This document shows, in pieces, positions 1 to 7,654 of a DNA stretch of 24,695 nt. The position numbers and the translations under genes were made by a program. Origin of the DNA: JAGNRR01 sp964389575 (GTDB lineage: Bacteria > Bacteroidota > Bacteroidia > Chitinophagales > Chitinophagaceae); assembly GCA_964389575.1 (NCBI GenBank), contig CAYMFF010000042.1:1-24695 (forward strand), in the 5' to 3' direction. The notes beneath the pieces are model-generated. The model ran no database searches, was not told the DNA's origin, and worked only from the letters and a program-made list of their open reading frames with translations. How positions within the stretch are numbered: the first letter of the stretch is position 1; the number at the start of each line of letters is the position of its first letter.

Positions 1-60
1 CTTGCTGCATTCCTGCCCTGGGGGATTAAAAGGAGCTGGTCGTATAAGACTTGCCACGGC
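1..60 (-). ncRNA. ffs: Signal recognition particle RNA (4.5S/small SRP RNA), 5' part, cut by window edge
   Basis: Read on the minus strand, the segment ends in AGGGCAGGAATGCAGCAAG, which folds as the conserved SRP domain IV tip. It has a GGAA tetraloop closed by GCA/TGC and the symmetric internal loop with AGCA that binds Ffh. The upstream half, including GTCTTATACGACCAG, resembles the 5' arm of Bacteroidota small SRP RNAs. The 3' arm lies outside the window, so only about 55-60 bases are present. The RNA acts with Ffh in co-translational targeting of membrane proteins. The 5' end is inferred from the promoter element at 60-67 and could be off by several bases. Confidence 0.78.
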
Positions 61-67
61 AAATGTA
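60..67 (-). promoter_or_regulatory. Putative -7 element for the SRP RNA
   Basis: The minus strand reads TACATTTG, a full match to the Bacteroidota -7 consensus TAnnTTTG. It sits at the expected place just before the inferred SRP RNA 5' end. No clear -33 TTTG is visible at the usual spacing. Confidence 0.5.
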
Positions 68-149
68 AGTTAGAAGGATTATTTTTTACGTCGTTTTTGT
101 TGTTTCTTTTTACGGTATTTAAAACTGTCTTTAGTTCATTGGGATTAAT

Positions 150-188
150 TATTTTTTACAATAAAAAGCGAGACCCAAAAGTCTCGCT
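150..188 (-). terminator. Rho-independent terminator of the lipocalin-like lipoprotein genes
   Basis: The 8-bp stem AGCGAGAC/GTCTCGCT (167-174 and 181-188) has a 6-base loop. On the minus strand it is followed by TTTTTATTGTAAAAAA. It lies 26 bases after the stop codon of the minus-strand gene at 215-691. Confidence 0.75.
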
Positions 189-214
189 ATCCGTTCTTAT
201 TTAATATTAAAAAT

Positions 215-691
215 CTAGTACACTTTCTTCATTTTAAAAGAGTAATTGCCATCCGCATAAAACTCGCCGAAGTTTAATTTGTTTCTGGTTAGATAATTAA
301 TCTGCCAGTCATAAGTGAAACGTTGATTTGTTCTTGCGTCGTATAAATATGCGGTAAGAAATCGCTCCATATCTTCAACATAATTTCCATACTCATCCCA
401 GTATCCACCAGCATCATCTCGGTATAAGTCAAATGTTCCTTCTAAAACTTGTCCGGTTCTCAGGTTTTCCATGGTAATGATATTACCATCAAAAACAATT
501 CGACAATCTACAAAGTCGCTCAAAACATTGTCTCGAATCACACCACTATTGTAAACAAAAAAAGCTTTGTTATAGTACCATTCACCTTGTAACTTTTCGA
601 AGGGTGACATTATTACGGGTCCATTCGTGCGCGTACAAGAAGTGCTAAAAAGTAAAAAAGCGCTGACTGCTAGAAGTAATAATCGTCTCAT
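215..691 (-). CDS. Lipocalin-like lipoprotein (hypothetical), paralogue of its upstream neighbour
   Basis: This 158-residue protein has a lipoprotein signal peptide ending in the lipobox STSC (Cys19). The mature part opens with a short linker, then LQGEWYYNKAFF (about 35-46), which resembles the L-x-G-x-W start of lipocalin-like domains in Bacteroidota. The rest is rich in alternating hydrophobic and aromatic residues, as expected for a small beta-barrel, and ends in FKMKKVY. The upstream gene at 749-1201 has the same layout (lipobox, LNGTWTYERA, similar size), so the two look like tandem duplicates that may be co-transcribed (57-base gap). No ligand can be assigned. The start ATG at 689-691 gives a good signal peptide. 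A terminator hairpin follows the gene. Confidence 0.8.
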   Translation of the reverse strand: MRRLLLLAVSAFLLFSTSCTRTNGPVIMSPFEKLQGEWYYNKAFFVYNSGVIRDNVLSDFVDCRIVFDGNIITMENLRTGQVLEGTFDLYRDDAGGYWDEYGNYVEDMERFLTAYLYDARTNQRFTYDWQINYLTRNKLNFGEFYADGNYSFKMKKVY

Positions 692-748
692 AATCTATGG
701 TTTTTGTTGTTTGCTTTTTGACGAATATTTGACAACGAAGTTTAATTA

Positions 749-1201
749 CTATTGCTTGATTAAAACAAAATAAGCACGTTTCCCATTAATCATTCGTTGG
801 AATCTTATTTTCTTTTTACCAATACTCGCTTGATCCCAAATCTCTAAATATTTTTTCTTGCTAGTAGTATCTTCATAGGATAAAACCAAATCTAATGAAG
901 ATCCACCTACCGGGTTGCCATCGAAGTCCGTTGTACTTGTGAAGTCTTCGTCTATTTCATAAAGACCTGTAGAATATGAATTATTTGATTCGTTGAGAAT
1001 TGAGATAGTATTGTTACTGGAAAATTCCAATTTCAAATCCTTGTAATCTTCGAGAATATCAGTTCGTTTAAAAGTTTTCTCTTGGTAACATGCCCGTTCG
1101 TAGGTCCAAGTTCCGTTTAGTCGTTTGCCATAAAATTCTTCCTTATTGCAGGATGATAGAATGAATAGACTGGCGGTGAAGAGTAATAATATTTTGTTCA
1201 T
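749..1201 (-). CDS. Lipocalin-like lipoprotein (hypothetical)
   Basis: This 150-residue protein has a signal peptide and a lipobox LSSC (Cys18), so it is probably anchored by lipid in the inner or outer membrane. After the cysteine, LNGTWTYERACYQEKTF is the lipocalin-like opening and matches in position the LQGEWYYNKAFF of the downstream gene. An acidic stretch with EIDEDFTSTTDFDGNPVGG follows, and the C-terminus RMINGKRAYFVLIKQ looks like a final beta-strand. It is the first gene of the tandem pair. It is divergent from the transaldolase, with 129 bases between start codons. I could not find a convincing -33/-7 pair for it there. Function is unknown. Confidence 0.78.
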   Translation of the reverse strand: MNKILLLFTASLFILSSCNKEEFYGKRLNGTWTYERACYQEKTFKRTDILEDYKDLKLEFSSNNTISILNESNNSYSTGLYEIDEDFTSTTDFDGNPVGGSSLDLVLSYEDTTSKKKYLEIWDQASIGKKKIRFQRMINGKRAYFVLIKQ

Positions 1202-1278
1202 TGGGCTTTAGTTTCTTTTTGGACCGTTTGGTTAACAATAAGTTTAAAGTCAGTATGTTAATATCTAAATTATTACTT

Positions 1279-1311
1279 TTTGCACATTGCTTCAGTCGCC
1301 CTATATATTTG
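1279..1311 (+). promoter_or_regulatory. Promoter of the transaldolase gene
   Basis: TTTG (1279-1282), 21 bases, then TATATTTG (1304-1311) fits the Bacteroidota -33/-7 pattern TTTG/TAnnTTTG. The start codon follows 19 bases after the -7 element, so the leader would be short. Confidence 0.6.
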
Positions 1312-1330
1312 CCCAATAAAGTAAAATATC

Positions 1331-1984
1331 ATGAAATTTTTTATCGATACCGCTGATTTAGAACAAATCAAAGAAGCCCATGAGCTGGGAATATTAGATG
1401 GTGTAACCACTAATCCTTCATTAATGGCTAAAGTTGGAATTCAAGGCACAGAAGCTGTAATGAAGCATTACAAAGACATTTGTGATATTGTGAAAACTCC
1501 GGTTAGTGCAGAGGTGATTTCAACCGATTTTGACGGGATTATAGAAGAGGGTAAAAAATTAGCTGCATTGGATGAGCATATCGTTGTAAAAGTGCCAATG
1601 ATTAAAGATGGCATTAAAGCCATTAAATGGTTCAGTGATAATAATATTCAAACGAATTGCACCTTAGTATTTAGTGCAGGACAAGCAATATTAGCGGCCA
1701 AAGCTGGAGCCACTTATGTTTCTCCTTTCATTGGTCGTATTGATGATAGCAATTGGGATGGTGTAGATTTAATTGAGCAAATTGCTGATATTTATGCGAT
1801 GCAAGGTTATGCTACACAGGTTTTAGCAGCTAGTATTCGAAATCCGTTGCATATTGTAAAATGTGCTGAAGTTGGTGCCGATGTTTGTACTTGTCCATTA
1901 AGTTCAATTCTTGGTTTATTAAAACACCCATTGACAGACATAGGTTTGGCTAAATTTTTGGAAGATGCCAAGGCATTTGCCTAG
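1331..1984 (+). CDS. tal: Transaldolase, small FSA/TalC-type
   Basis: This 217-residue protein is full length for the small transaldolase/fructose-6-phosphate aldolase subfamily. Visible features are MKFFIDTADL at the start, TTNPS (26-30) and VVKVPM, with Lys87 the predicted Schiff-base lysine in the alpha/beta barrel. Two positions known to separate the activities point to transaldolase. The residue matching E. coli FsaA Gln59 is Glu61 (SAEVIS), and the one matching Tyr131 is Phe133 (SPFIGR). Transaldolase moves a three-carbon dihydroxyacetone unit between fructose 6-phosphate and erythrose 4-phosphate in the non-oxidative pentose phosphate pathway, in the cytoplasm. It is a single-gene unit with its own promoter and terminator. 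The family is certain; the activity call rests on the two residues. Confidence 0.95.
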   Translation: MKFFIDTADLEQIKEAHELGILDGVTTNPSLMAKVGIQGTEAVMKHYKDICDIVKTPVSAEVISTDFDGIIEEGKKLAALDEHIVVKVPMIKDGIKAIKWFSDNNIQTNCTLVFSAGQAILAAKAGATYVSPFIGRIDDSNWDGVDLIEQIADIYAMQGYATQVLAASIRNPLHIVKCAEVGADVCTCPLSSILGLLKHPLTDIGLAKFLEDAKAFA

Positions 1985-2006
1985 TTTGTTTTAAATACAA
2001 TTTTAT

Positions 2007-2038
2007 AAAGCTGTTTCAAAAATGAAACAGCTTTTTTT
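2007..2038 (+). terminator. Terminator of the transaldolase gene, overlapping the end of the convergent MFS gene
   Basis: The 12-bp perfect stem AAAGCTGTTTCA/TGAAACAGCTTT has an AAAA loop and is followed by more T residues on the plus strand. It touches the stop codon of the convergent gene (2037-2039). It may also act on the minus strand, although the T-run there is weaker. Confidence 0.85.
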
Positions 2039-3209
2039 ATGCTTTATTATTAATGTTTTTGGAAAGCAACAAAAGCAGAAAGCAAATTGCCGCGATAGAA
2101 ATTATACCAATAAAAACAACGGAACTGCCAAATTGAAACCAGATCCAGCCAGTGGTAATATTCGCAAAGAATAAAATTATGCCATTTACCCCTGCATAAA
2201 ACCCAATAGCTGAAGCCTTTTCTTTTTTCTTAGAAAATTGAATCAATAATGATTTAATTATGCCATCGGTGCAGGCATAATAAAGACCGTACAATACAAA
2301 CCCAAAACCAATAATATAAAAAGAGCTAGAAAACCCAATACAATAATAACTGACCATGTAAATAATTATGCCGGTTAAAAGCATTTTAACTTTGCCTACT
2401 TTGTCAGCCCAGCGACCCAATGGATAAGCAGTTAATGCAAAAATTAGATTAAAGAAAATATAGGCCGTCAGGATTTGAATTTCATTGAGGCCACTACTTT
2501 TTGCTTGTAAAAGTAAGTACATGTCGCTACTACTGGCGAAAGCAAAAATGAATAAAATCAACACGAGTGATTTGTAGTTTTTGGTGGCATTTTTGTAATA
2601 ACTGAAATGGTTCTTTAGCGAAAAATCAACGGACGTACTATTGTTTTTTTTCTCCTTGAGGTGCATTGTAAAAGCAAATGCTATTACGCCTGGTACTAGA
2701 GTAAGTAGAATGACACCTTTATAATTTTCGGGGAAGAAAAATAGAAACAATAAAGCCAAACATGGACCGATAACTGCGCCCAGTGTGTCCATACTTCTAT
2801 GAAATCCAAATACAGTGGCCTGCGTATTATTAGAGCTTTCGTCTGCCAGAATAGCATCTCTTGCTCCGGTTCTGATTCCTTTTCCTACTCGATCCAGAAT
2901 ACGGGCAAATAAAATAGGATAGGCGTTTTGGAATAATCCCATAATCGGACGAGATGCAATGCTCAAGCCATAACCTAATTGTACAAAAGGTAATCTGCGT
3001 TTGAGAGAATCACTTAAACTGCCAGTATAAATTTTGCTGAATCCACTGAGCAGTTCAGCGAAACCTTCAAGAAATCCAATGAGTGGAGCACCATAACCAA
3101 TCTGTGCTAAATATAACGGAATGACAGGGTAGAGCATTTCGCTACTAATGTCATTGAACAGACTTATGAGCGAAATAATCCAAACGGTTTTCGTAATATG
3201 CTTAAACAT
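2037..3209 (-). CDS. MFS transporter
   Basis: This 390-residue protein is very hydrophobic, with about 12 predicted membrane helices and a hydrophilic central loop (about 184-212), the usual major facilitator layout. Visible signatures are ISLFNDISSEMLYPVIPLYL near the N-terminus, the loop 2-3 motif GSLSDSLKRR (63-72) and DRVGKGIRTGARD (106-118). The last is typical of a bacterial MFS subgroup with no settled substrate. The gene starts 12 bases after the stop of the GlmU-like gene, so the two are probably co-transcribed. A link to export of a sugar or cell-wall compound would be guesswork. The product is an inner-membrane secondary transporter; whether it imports or exports cannot be told. 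Confidence 0.9.
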   Translation of the reverse strand: MFKHITKTVWIISLISLFNDISSEMLYPVIPLYLAQIGYGAPLIGFLEGFAELLSGFSKIYTGSLSDSLKRRLPFVQLGYGLSIASRPIMGLFQNAYPILFARILDRVGKGIRTGARDAILADESSNNTQATVFGFHRSMDTLGAVIGPCLALLFLFFFPENYKGVILLTLVPGVIAFAFTMHLKEKKNNSTSVDFSLKNHFSYYKNATKNYKSLVLILFIFAFASSSDMYLLLQAKSSGLNEIQILTAYIFFNLIFALTAYPLGRWADKVGKVKMLLTGIIIYMVSYYCIGFSSSFYIIGFGFVLYGLYYACTDGIIKSLLIQFSKKKEKASAIGFYAGVNGIILFFANITTGWIWFQFGSSVVFIGIISIAAICFLLLLLSKNINNKA

Positions 3210-3221
3210 GGTTCGTCATGT

Positions 3222-4409
3222 CTAGCCTCGTCGTTGATCTTGTGTTTTGTCAAAAACGTATTGCATTAAATCTGCATCGTGTTGAGTAAATTCTTTATTT
3301 CTTCTTGCAAAAACGCGTGCAGTCGTTGCGGCAGCTTTGTCGATTTTATATTCTGTCATCCCACTGCTTCCGCCCCAACTAAATGATGGTATGAAATTTC
3401 TAGGAAATCCACCGCCAAAAATATTTGCGCTTACGCCAATCACTGTTCCAGTATTGAACATTGTATTGATACCGCACTTGGAATGGTCACCCATAAATAA
3501 ACCGCAAAATTGTAATCCTGTTTTTACAAAAGTTTCTTTGGCTTCACTCCAAATTTTTACTTCATCATAGTTGTTTTTTAGATTTGAATTATTGGTGTCG
3601 GCACCTAGATTACACCATTCTCCAATGACTGCATTACCCAAAAAACCATCGTGACCTTTATTGCTATTAGAGAAAAATACAGAGTTATTTACTTCGCCAC
3701 CCACTTTGCTTCCTGGTCCAATGGTAGTGGCGCCGTAAATTTTTGTACTTAATTTTAAAACTGATTTATCACAAAGGGCCAAAGGGCCACGCACAACACT
3801 GCCCTCCATGATTTCAGCATTGCGGCCTACATAAATTGGTCCTTCCGTGCTATTTAAAATAGCACCTTGCACACGAGCACCTTCTTCAATAAAAATATTA
3901 TTTCCTATTAGTGTATTCGTATTATTAATTGGTTGAGAAGTTCTATTTCTCGTGATTCTTTCGAAATCTGATTCAATGTTTTCTTTGTTTTGACTGAAAA
4001 TGTCCCAGACGTTTTCCAGCATTTTTATAGGTCCACTGTAGTGTACATTTTCACAATTTAAAACAGCGTCAGAAATCGTGAATGATTTTGCTTTTGATTC
4101 GTTTAGATTGGCAGCGATTAAAATATCACCGTATAACAAACACTGGTCTAATTTTAATTCTAAGATGTTGGCAAAAACATCGTCATTGGGGAAACAGGCA
4201 CTGTTTATGAAAATATTCTGTTGGTTAATTTCAATAGGAAATAAAGCTTGTAAATGTTTTGCACAGTGATAGCTTGGCGGCACAGAAGTGATACTTTCCC
4301 ATTTTTCTTTTAATGTCCAAATGCCGCATCGCATTTCGCTGATGGGTCTAGTATGGGTAAATGGTAGGAAATTCTCAGCGCGCTCATCGTCGAATAAAAT
4401 GAAGTTCAT
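3222..4409 (-). CDS. GlmU-family putative sugar-nucleotidyltransferase/acetyltransferase (Bacteroidota alternative GlmU)
   Basis: This 395-residue protein has an N-terminal half (1 to about 160) that opens FILFDDERAENFLPFTHTRP, characteristic of the Bacteroidota 'alternative GlmU' group. It lacks the usual L-x-A-G-x-G-x-R pyrophosphorylase loop. The C-terminal half (about 165-345) shows repeated hexapeptide-like turns (IGNNIFIEEGARVQGAILN, VGRNAEIMEGSVVRGP, IGPGSKVGGEV), indicating a left-handed beta-helix acyltransferase. The expected role is making UDP-N-acetylglucosamine from glucosamine 1-phosphate for peptidoglycan and LPS, but that is inferred from the family. The gene is first in an operon with the MFS gene (12-base gap). 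It has a candidate promoter at 4429-4458. Confidence 0.85.
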   Translation of the reverse strand: MNFILFDDERAENFLPFTHTRPISEMRCGIWTLKEKWESITSVPPSYHCAKHLQALFPIEINQQNIFINSACFPNDDVFANILELKLDQCLLYGDILIAANLNESKAKSFTISDAVLNCENVHYSGPIKMLENVWDIFSQNKENIESDFERITRNRTSQPINNTNTLIGNNIFIEEGARVQGAILNSTEGPIYVGRNAEIMEGSVVRGPLALCDKSVLKLSTKIYGATTIGPGSKVGGEVNNSVFFSNSNKGHDGFLGNAVIGEWCNLGADTNNSNLKNNYDEVKIWSEAKETFVKTGLQFCGLFMGDHSKCGINTMFNTGTVIGVSANIFGGGFPRNFIPSFSWGGSSGMTEYKIDKAAATTARVFARRNKEFTQHDADLMQYVFDKTQDQRRG

Positions 4410-4428
4410 GCGGTATTATTTATAATGT

Positions 4429-4458
4429 TAAAAATAGTTATCCTTTCTGATATACCAA
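4429..4458 (-). promoter_or_regulatory. Candidate promoter of the GlmU-like/MFS operon
   Basis: On the minus strand TTG (4456-4458), 19 bases, then TATTTTTA (4429-4436) is one mismatch from the TAnnTTTG consensus with correct spacing. It lies 20 bases before the start codon. Confidence 0.35.
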
Positions 4459-4469
4459 GCTTTCAAATT

Positions 4470-4477
4470 TATATTTG
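4470..4477 (+). promoter_or_regulatory. -7 element for the secreted protein gene at 4495
   Basis: TATATTTG is a full match to TAnnTTTG, placed 17 bases before the ATG. This is the same geometry as the transaldolase and Wzz genes. The -33 region (around 4443-4450, TTTCTG) is only a weak match. Confidence 0.5.
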
Positions 4478-4494
4478 GGTAAACAGCAAAAATT

Positions 4495-5307
4495 ATGAAA
4501 CGATATATTTTACCGCTTATGTCAATGCTTTTTATTGGGTTTGCCGGACAAGCACAAACTGCTACAGATAAAATTGTATTGAAAAAAGGACAAGTAATTA
4601 GTATGACCACGGAGATGAAATCCGATATGAAACAAGCGCAACGTGGTGAGATGAAAACCAATTTGACAATGGTGTCCGAAATGAAAGTAAAAGGCATTAC
4701 AGATAAAGGTTATGAATTAGAAGCAACCATGAAAAAAGCTAAAATGGACTTTGAAGGTTTTGGAATGAAGCAAGAATATAATTCAGAAGATCCAGAAAAG
4801 AAAGAAGGGATGATAGCTCAGGGTTTTGAAAAAGCACTGAACAAAGCGGAAGTTGTAATGTTAGGTTTTGATGGAAAAGTGGTGAGAGATCCTGCAAAGA
4901 AAAAGAAAGGTGGAATGATGCGCATGATGGGAGGTGCTGATGTAGCTTCTAGTGTAGAAGGTGTATTTCTATTGTTGCCTAACGGTTTAGAAATTGGGAA
5001 AAAATGGCGCACCACAACAGAGAATGAAGGTTTAAAAGTAATTACTGAGTACACATATAAAGGAAGAATGGGCAATATGGTAAACCTAACTGCGAACCAA
5101 CAAAGTAAAGGTGAAGTTGCAGGTGGTAGAGGCGGACAATTTACAACGAATGTCAATCAGCTCACTCAAATGACGATAATGTTAGATGCGAATACAGGTT
5201 TAATTGCAATGAAAACCATTAAAACAAATGATAAGTCTTCTACCGAGATGGGGGGCGAGACTTATAAGAACGAGGGGACAACGAACATGACTATTACTTG
5301 TGACTAG
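4495..5307 (+). CDS. Secreted hypothetical protein, DUF6263-like
   Basis: This 270-residue protein has a signal peptide cleaved near GQA|QT (20/21). The mature protein is rich in Lys, Met and Thr and lacks cysteine except near the very end. It has beta-strand-like repeats such as GQVISMTTEMKSDMKQ, LTMVSEMKVKGITDKGYEL and GQFTTNVNQLTQMTIML. It resembles Bacteroidota periplasmic proteins grouped as DUF6263; I recognise the overall pattern, not a catalytic motif. A Lys/Met-rich patch, DPAKKKKGGMMRMMGG (about 136-151), sits in the middle. The 3' end overlaps the convergent DUF1684 gene by 14 bases. A strong terminator lies beyond that overlap, inside the neighbour's coding region. Function is unknown. 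Confidence 0.8.
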   Translation: MKRYILPLMSMLFIGFAGQAQTATDKIVLKKGQVISMTTEMKSDMKQAQRGEMKTNLTMVSEMKVKGITDKGYELEATMKKAKMDFEGFGMKQEYNSEDPEKKEGMIAQGFEKALNKAEVVMLGFDGKVVRDPAKKKKGGMMRMMGGADVASSVEGVFLLLPNGLEIGKKWRTTTENEGLKVITEYTYKGRMGNMVNLTANQQSKGEVAGGRGGQFTTNVNQLTQMTIMLDANTGLIAMKTIKTNDKSSTEMGGETYKNEGTTNMTITCD

Positions 5308-5905
5308 TCTCTTGGTTTCCTACATATAATTTTTCACCCGCCTGGATAGCAATATCTAGGCGGTTTTCTTTTGGAGGTATGGGACAATTAAAACCACCAG
5401 CATACGCACAATATGGATTGTAGCATTTGTTGAAATCTAACATTAAATAGCCATCTTTAATATCGTCCAACACAAAATCTATATAGCGTCCACCGCCAAA
5501 CGTCTGAGCATAATTTGATGCATCTGTAAACGGTAAAAATAAATAATCCCGATATTCTTTTTTCTGCAGGAGTCGCTTGCTTTGATAAAGAAATAGAACT
5601 TGTTTTTTATTCTCAATTTGAAAACTTAACTGAGCGTATTTGTAGTATTGTTTTTTCTTGCCGGTGTGGGTGAGCATTGTAAAACCTTTATTGTCTTGTA
5701 TGAATTTTACTTTGGCTTTTACCTTGTATTTTTCATTCGGTGAAAAAAAGTCCAAGTTTTTTACTTGTGCATATTTAATAGGAGAGTGTTCTTCTTGTAA
5801 ATGGTCGGCTATGTAATTGTTTCTGAAATTTTCTACTTCTTGTTCAAAGGATTGTGCGTTAGAGTTTAATGCAAAAAATAGAATCACTAGAAAAGATAAT
5901 CTCAT
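5294..5905 (-). CDS. DUF1684 domain secreted protein
   Basis: This 203-residue protein has an N-terminal signal peptide (cut near NAQ, about residue 18). It carries the conserved DUF1684 block: FLPFTDASN (123-131), GGGRY (137-141), DFNKCYNPYCAY (157-168) and CPIPPKENRL (174-183). The clustered cysteines and the NPYCAY motif are the family signature; no reaction has been established that I know of. The protein is probably periplasmic or lipid-free extracytoplasmic. It is the last gene of the minus-strand train, 61 bases after the lipoprotein at 5967-7034. Its 3' coding part contains a hairpin with a T-tract that serves as terminator for the opposite strand. Confidence 0.88.
   Translation of the reverse strand: MRLSFLVILFFALNSNAQSFEQEVENFRNNYIADHLQEEHSPIKYAQVKNLDFFSPNEKYKVKAKVKFIQDNKGFTMLTHTGKKKQYYKYAQLSFQIENKKQVLFLYQSKRLLQKKEYRDYLFLPFTDASNYAQTFGGGRYIDFVLDDIKDGYLMLDFNKCYNPYCAYAGGFNCPIPPKENRLDIAIQAGEKLYVGNQETSHK
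5338..5372 (+). terminator. Rho-independent terminator for the 4495-5307 gene, embedded in the convergent coding sequence
   Basis: The 11-bp stem CCGCCTGGATA/TATCTAGGCGG has a single G-T wobble and a GCAA tetraloop (5349-5352), directly followed by TTTTCTTTT. It starts 31 bases after the plus-strand stop codon. It is entirely inside codons of the minus-strand DUF1684 gene. Confidence 0.75.
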
Positions 5906-5966
5906 CTTGTAAAGTTAATGATATCGTTTGATGAACTTGCGCATTTCTTTTTAGCGAGTATTCAAA

Positions 5967-7034
5967 TTATTTAAAATCAATTGAAGGAGCGTAAGAGTCT
6001 TTGTAGCTAATGACTTTAGTTGTATAATGGTCTTGAAACTCTATATCAACCATGGACCCGAAACTATTCCTGAGCGAACTGAAAATTAGTTCGTTATAAC
6101 CTTCAATGTCCTCTTCATCTGGGTTGTAAATAATGCAACAACCTCTATATTTTATTCGAATATTGTACTTTTTCTCAAAGCGTAGTGCCTTATCTTGGTC
6201 AATAATATCTTTCCCGACGAAGCTATTATAGACTACAATAGATCGGTCATTATTTTTAATGTCGCGTTTTGCATTTCCTTTGGTATAAGGACACTTAAAG
6301 GATAGGCTAACATCATAAATTGAATCAGGCAATAATTCATATTCAGTAAATTCAAGATTTGGCGTTACTTCATTGGCTGGTTCAGAACTTGTTTCGATTG
6401 GGTTATTAAATTTTCCTGCACTGAAATTGGCAACAATATTTTTTTCTTCTTGGTATTCATTCCAACTCATGGGATTGCATTTGTTCCAATCCCAAACCAG
6501 TGAACATACGGTCCAAGGGTCATGAAAATTAAAAAATTGCACGGTGTCTTTTGAATTAGGTTCTATAAGAAAAAGTTTGTTTCTATAGGTTCCGTTCCCT
6601 TCTATTCTTTCTTCTAAAACATATACATCTTTTAGTAAGCTGGCATTTTTATAACATTGAAAGTTTCCAGTAAGGATAGAATTATGAAATAAACTATTGG
6701 TGTCGCTATTTCTTAATTTGTTTTTGAAGCGAAATTGATAATCATTTATGTCCAGTGAAATAAATTTTTGATAAGGATTTGTGCTTTTTTGTTGAATAGT
6801 TTCAAGAAGAGCTACCGTGCTATTGAAAAAAGAGATTTCATTCGTACTATCATAATTCAGATAATGGTTAATCGTGATTTTGCCCCGGTCTTCATATTCA
6901 ATACGCAAAGAGTCTCCAAAAGATTTTACTCGATTTGTGTTTTTAAAATAATTAGGGTCATGGTTTTTTACTCTTTTTGAGGTGCAACTCTGCAATCCAA
7001 AAAGTAATATAAATATGGGGATGAAAGCTTTCAT
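5967..7034 (-). CDS. Hypothetical lipoprotein
   Basis: This 355-residue protein has a signal peptide and lipobox LQSC (Cys17). I do not recognise the family. The N-terminal half (about 30-215) has features of a folded secreted domain, including WTVCSLVWDWNKCNPMSW with two cysteines. A low-complexity Glu/Ser/Pro/Asn linker around 215-228 separates it from a C-terminal domain. That domain ends with a pattern like LRFEKKYNIRIKYRGCCIIY followed by an acidic NPDEEDIEGYNELIF. The C-terminal domain looks like a compact alpha/beta unit with a Cys-Cys pair. The gene sits between two other secreted-protein genes in the minus-strand train and has its own candidate promoter (7071-7101). Confidence 0.72.
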   Translation of the reverse strand: MKAFIPIFILLFGLQSCTSKRVKNHDPNYFKNTNRVKSFGDSLRIEYEDRGKITINHYLNYDSTNEISFFNSTVALLETIQQKSTNPYQKFISLDINDYQFRFKNKLRNSDTNSLFHNSILTGNFQCYKNASLLKDVYVLEERIEGNGTYRNKLFLIEPNSKDTVQFFNFHDPWTVCSLVWDWNKCNPMSWNEYQEEKNIVANFSAGKFNNPIETSSEPANEVTPNLEFTEYELLPDSIYDVSLSFKCPYTKGNAKRDIKNNDRSIVVYNSFVGKDIIDQDKALRFEKKYNIRIKYRGCCIIYNPDEEDIEGYNELIFSSLRNSFGSMVDIEFQDHYTTKVISYKDSYAPSIDFK

Positions 7035-7070
7035 TAAAATTAATGCAATCCTAAGATACTGATTTTTATA

Positions 7071-7101
7071 TAAATGTATGTTTGAAACCCAGTGGCAGCA
7101 A
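7071..7101 (-). promoter_or_regulatory. Candidate promoter of the 355-residue lipoprotein gene
   Basis: On the minus strand TTG (7099-7101), 20 bases, then TACATTTA (7071-7078) is one mismatch from the -7 consensus with correct spacing. It lies just upstream of the start codon at 7034. Confidence 0.4.
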
Positions 7102-7103
7102 GT

Positions 7104-7625
7104 CTATTTGGTAGTTTTAAAACTATCTTCAATCAATTGGAAGCCGTCTTTGTTTTGACCATGATCTTCATCTGCTTCTTGTTTTAAAATAGACATACTG
7201 GATGACTGGGTATGAAATGCACAAATACTACCACTGTGTTTTAAGCCTAAAATGCTGGCTGTGAAATCAATTTTTTTACATTCAACCCCGTTAAACTCGG
7301 CGGAACGAATGGCGCCGAAACGCAAATTGGCATTTCTGTAAATGATGTTATCATTTAACTCATCGCGGTAGTTGTTAAGCCAATCGTCCAGCACCACAAA
7401 TCCGTCAATACGCAATATTGTAAATAGGGCACTAGAATTGAAACCGTCTTTTTCTACCGAAATATTATAGCCCAACCCGTCCAGGCTATCTTCATCGGTC
7501 ACACTCCAACCTTGCGGACAGGTAAAAAAAATGCCCTCTTTACTAAAAGTGGTCTCGGGGGATTCTTTACAAGAAAAAAAGATAATAGTAAATAAAAATA
7601 ATAAAGGGGTTATAATTGGTTTCAT
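7104..7625 (-). CDS. Hypothetical lipoprotein, PsbP/DcrB-like fold suspected
   Basis: I place the start at the ATG at 7623-7625 (173 residues). The longer reading frame would need a TTG codon at 7656-7658 and would spoil the signal peptide. From the ATG the protein has a clean lipoprotein signal with lipobox FFSC (Cys19). The mature part has GIFFTCPQGWSV, then a beta-strand/helix pattern ending FQLIEDSFKTTK. The layout of an N-terminal 'f.cP.gW.v' strand, a central FNGVECKKIDFTAS strand and a C-terminal '.i..SFk' helix resembles PsbP/DcrB-like lipoproteins. That is a pattern impression only. The gene follows the radical SAM gene by 29 bases, so co-transcription is likely. Confidence 0.75.
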   Translation of the reverse strand: MKPIITPLLFLFTIIFFSCKESPETTFSKEGIFFTCPQGWSVTDEDSLDGLGYNISVEKDGFNSSALFTILRIDGFVVLDDWLNNYRDELNDNIIYRNANLRFGAIRSAEFNGVECKKIDFTASILGLKHSGSICAFHTQSSSMSILKQEADEDHGQNKDGFQLIEDSFKTTK

Positions 7626-7654
7626 TGGATTGCTAATATAAATACTTTTCAGTA

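Noticed and set aside
3337..5156. Open frames antisense to the GlmU-like and DUF6263-like genes (3337-3570, 4078-4269, 4428-4697, 4818-5156)
   Set aside because: They overlap well-supported genes on the other strand and show no family resemblance.
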